A DNA stretch of 5,485 nucleotides from Comamonadaceae bacterium (GTDB lineage: Bacteria > Pseudomonadota > Gammaproteobacteria > Burkholderiales > Burkholderiaceae_C), in contig CANCDA010000166.1 in assembly GCA_947374705.1 (NCBI GenBank), positions 1 to 5,485 on the forward strand, read 5' to 3'. Below are positions 4,704 through 5,485 of this stretch, one piece after another (within the stretch, counting starts at the first letter, position 1; every line of letters starts with the position of its first letter). Under the pieces are notes generated by a model. That model worked only from the letters and a program-made list of their open reading frames with translations. It searched no databases and was not told the DNA's origin. The translations under genes were made by a program, and so were the position numbers.

Positions 4704-5485
4704 ATGTTCACGAAAATTCTCATCGCCAACCGTGGCGAAATCGCCTGCCGCGTCATCGTCACCGCCCGCAAGATGGGCATCAAAACTGTGGCCGTTTATT
4801 CGGATGCGGACAAGGAAGCACGCCATGTGGCACTGGCTGACGAAGCCGTCAACATCGGCCCCGCGCCCAGCCGTGAGAGCTATTTGCTAGCCGACAAGAT
4901 CATTGCCGCGTGCAAACAAACCGGCGCACAGGCGGTGCATCCAGGCTACGGTTTTCTGAGCGAAAACGCGGGCTTTGCCAAACGGGTGGAGGAGGAGGGC
5001 ATTGTCTTCATCGGCCCCAAGCACTACTCCATCGCCGCCATGGGCGACAAGATCGAGTCCAAGAAACTGGCGGGTGCGGCAGGGGTCAATTGCATCCCCG
5101 GCGTGAACGACGCAATTGAGACGGCTGAACGCGCGGTGGAGATTGCCAAGGGCATTGGTTACCCTGTGATGATCAAGGCCAGCGCGGGTGGCGGTGGCAA
5201 GGGCTTGCGCGTGGCGCATGACGACAAGGAGGCATTTGAAGGTTTTACCTCGTGCCGTAACGAAGCGCGCAACAGCTTTGGTGATGACCGTGTGTTCATT
5301 GAGAAGTTTGTTGAAGAGCCGCGTCACATCGAAATTCAGCTCATCGGCGATAGCCAGGGCAATGTGCTTTACCTCAACGAGCGCGAGTGCTCCATCCAGC
5401 GGCGGCACCAGAAGGTGATCGAAGAGGCGCCGTCACCCTTCATCTCTGAGGCTACGCGCAAGGCCATGGGCGAGCAGGCCGTGGC
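4704..5485 (+). CDS. pccA: Propionyl-CoA carboxylase biotin-carboxylase (alpha) subunit, N-terminal part, 3' truncated by window
   Basis: This subunit carboxylates its own biotin using ATP and bicarbonate, and hands the carboxyl group to PccB. The reading frame stays open to the window end: 260 codons of an expected roughly 660-680. The biotin carboxylase N-terminal domain is complete: FTKILIANRGEIACRVI (2-18) and HPGYGFLSENAGFA. The ATP-grasp domain follows, with ATP-contacting Lys158 in MIKAS, the glycine loop GGGGKG (162-167) and ECSIQRRHQKV (228-238). His235 and Lys237 in that last motif are each one position off the E. coli AccC active-site His236 and Lys238. The biotin carrier domain with its MKM lysine must lie downstream. 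The ATG is supported by AGGAAG five bases upstream. Pairing with pccB across the inserted genes favours PccA over AccC or a methylcrotonyl/acetyl-type alpha subunit, although the fragment alone cannot exclude these. Confidence 0.93.
   Translation, partial: MFTKILIANRGEIACRVIVTARKMGIKTVAVYSDADKEARHVALADEAVNIGPAPSRESYLLADKIIAACKQTGAQAVHPGYGFLSENAGFAKRVEEEGIVFIGPKHYSIAAMGDKIESKKLAGAAGVNCIPGVNDAIETAERAVEIAKGIGYPVMIKASAGGGGKGLRVAHDDKEAFEGFTSCRNEARNSFGDDRVFIEKFVEEPRHIEIQLIGDSQGNVLYLNERECSIQRRHQKVIEEAPSPFISEATRKAMGEQAV

Noticed and set aside
4887..5408. Antisense open frame of 173 codons opposite pccA
   Set aside because: The + strand encodes a textbook biotin carboxylase ATP-grasp domain across this whole stretch; the antisense frame is a by-product.

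Overview
The window looks like part of a betaproteobacterial chromosome, most likely Comamonadaceae (Burkholderiales). This is judged from recalled similarity of the encoded proteins and from GC-rich codon use; no search was run. All genes read on the + strand and are tightly packed. I saw no RNA gene, insertion sequence, CRISPR array or convincing terminator.

Layout: (1) 1-510, the C-terminal half of a MeaB/ArgK-type GTPase, which protects and loads methylmalonyl-CoA mutase. (2) 521-2053, complete pccB, the carboxyltransferase (beta) subunit of propionyl-CoA carboxylase. (3) A 60-base spacer (2054-2113) with about 25% G+C by hand count, holding a plausible sigma70 promoter and several palindromes. 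(4) 2114-2446, an Xre/HipB-type antitoxin. (5) 2446-3750, a full-length HipA-type Ser/Thr kinase toxin with its catalytic residues present. (6) 3747-4688, an alpha/beta hydrolase whose nucleophile elbow appears to carry Cys, with an adjacent Ser, instead of the usual G-x-S-x-G. (7) 4704-5485, the first 260 codons of pccA, the biotin carboxylase/biotin carrier (alpha) subunit, which runs off the end.

How they work together: meaB, pccB and pccA belong to the methylmalonyl-CoA route (propionyl-CoA to methylmalonyl-CoA to succinyl-CoA), used to assimilate propionate, odd-chain acids and branched amino acid carbon. Between the two carboxylase subunit genes sits an apparent cassette hipB-hipA-hydrolase. 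Its genes are linked by a TGATG stop/start overlap and an ATGA overlap, which suggests one translationally coupled unit. It has its own AT-rich promoter/operator-like region, and I see no separate promoter for pccA behind it. The points most worth a second look are the placement of a toxin-antitoxin cassette inside a metabolic operon, the hydrolase coupled to hipA, and the atypical hydrolase elbow.
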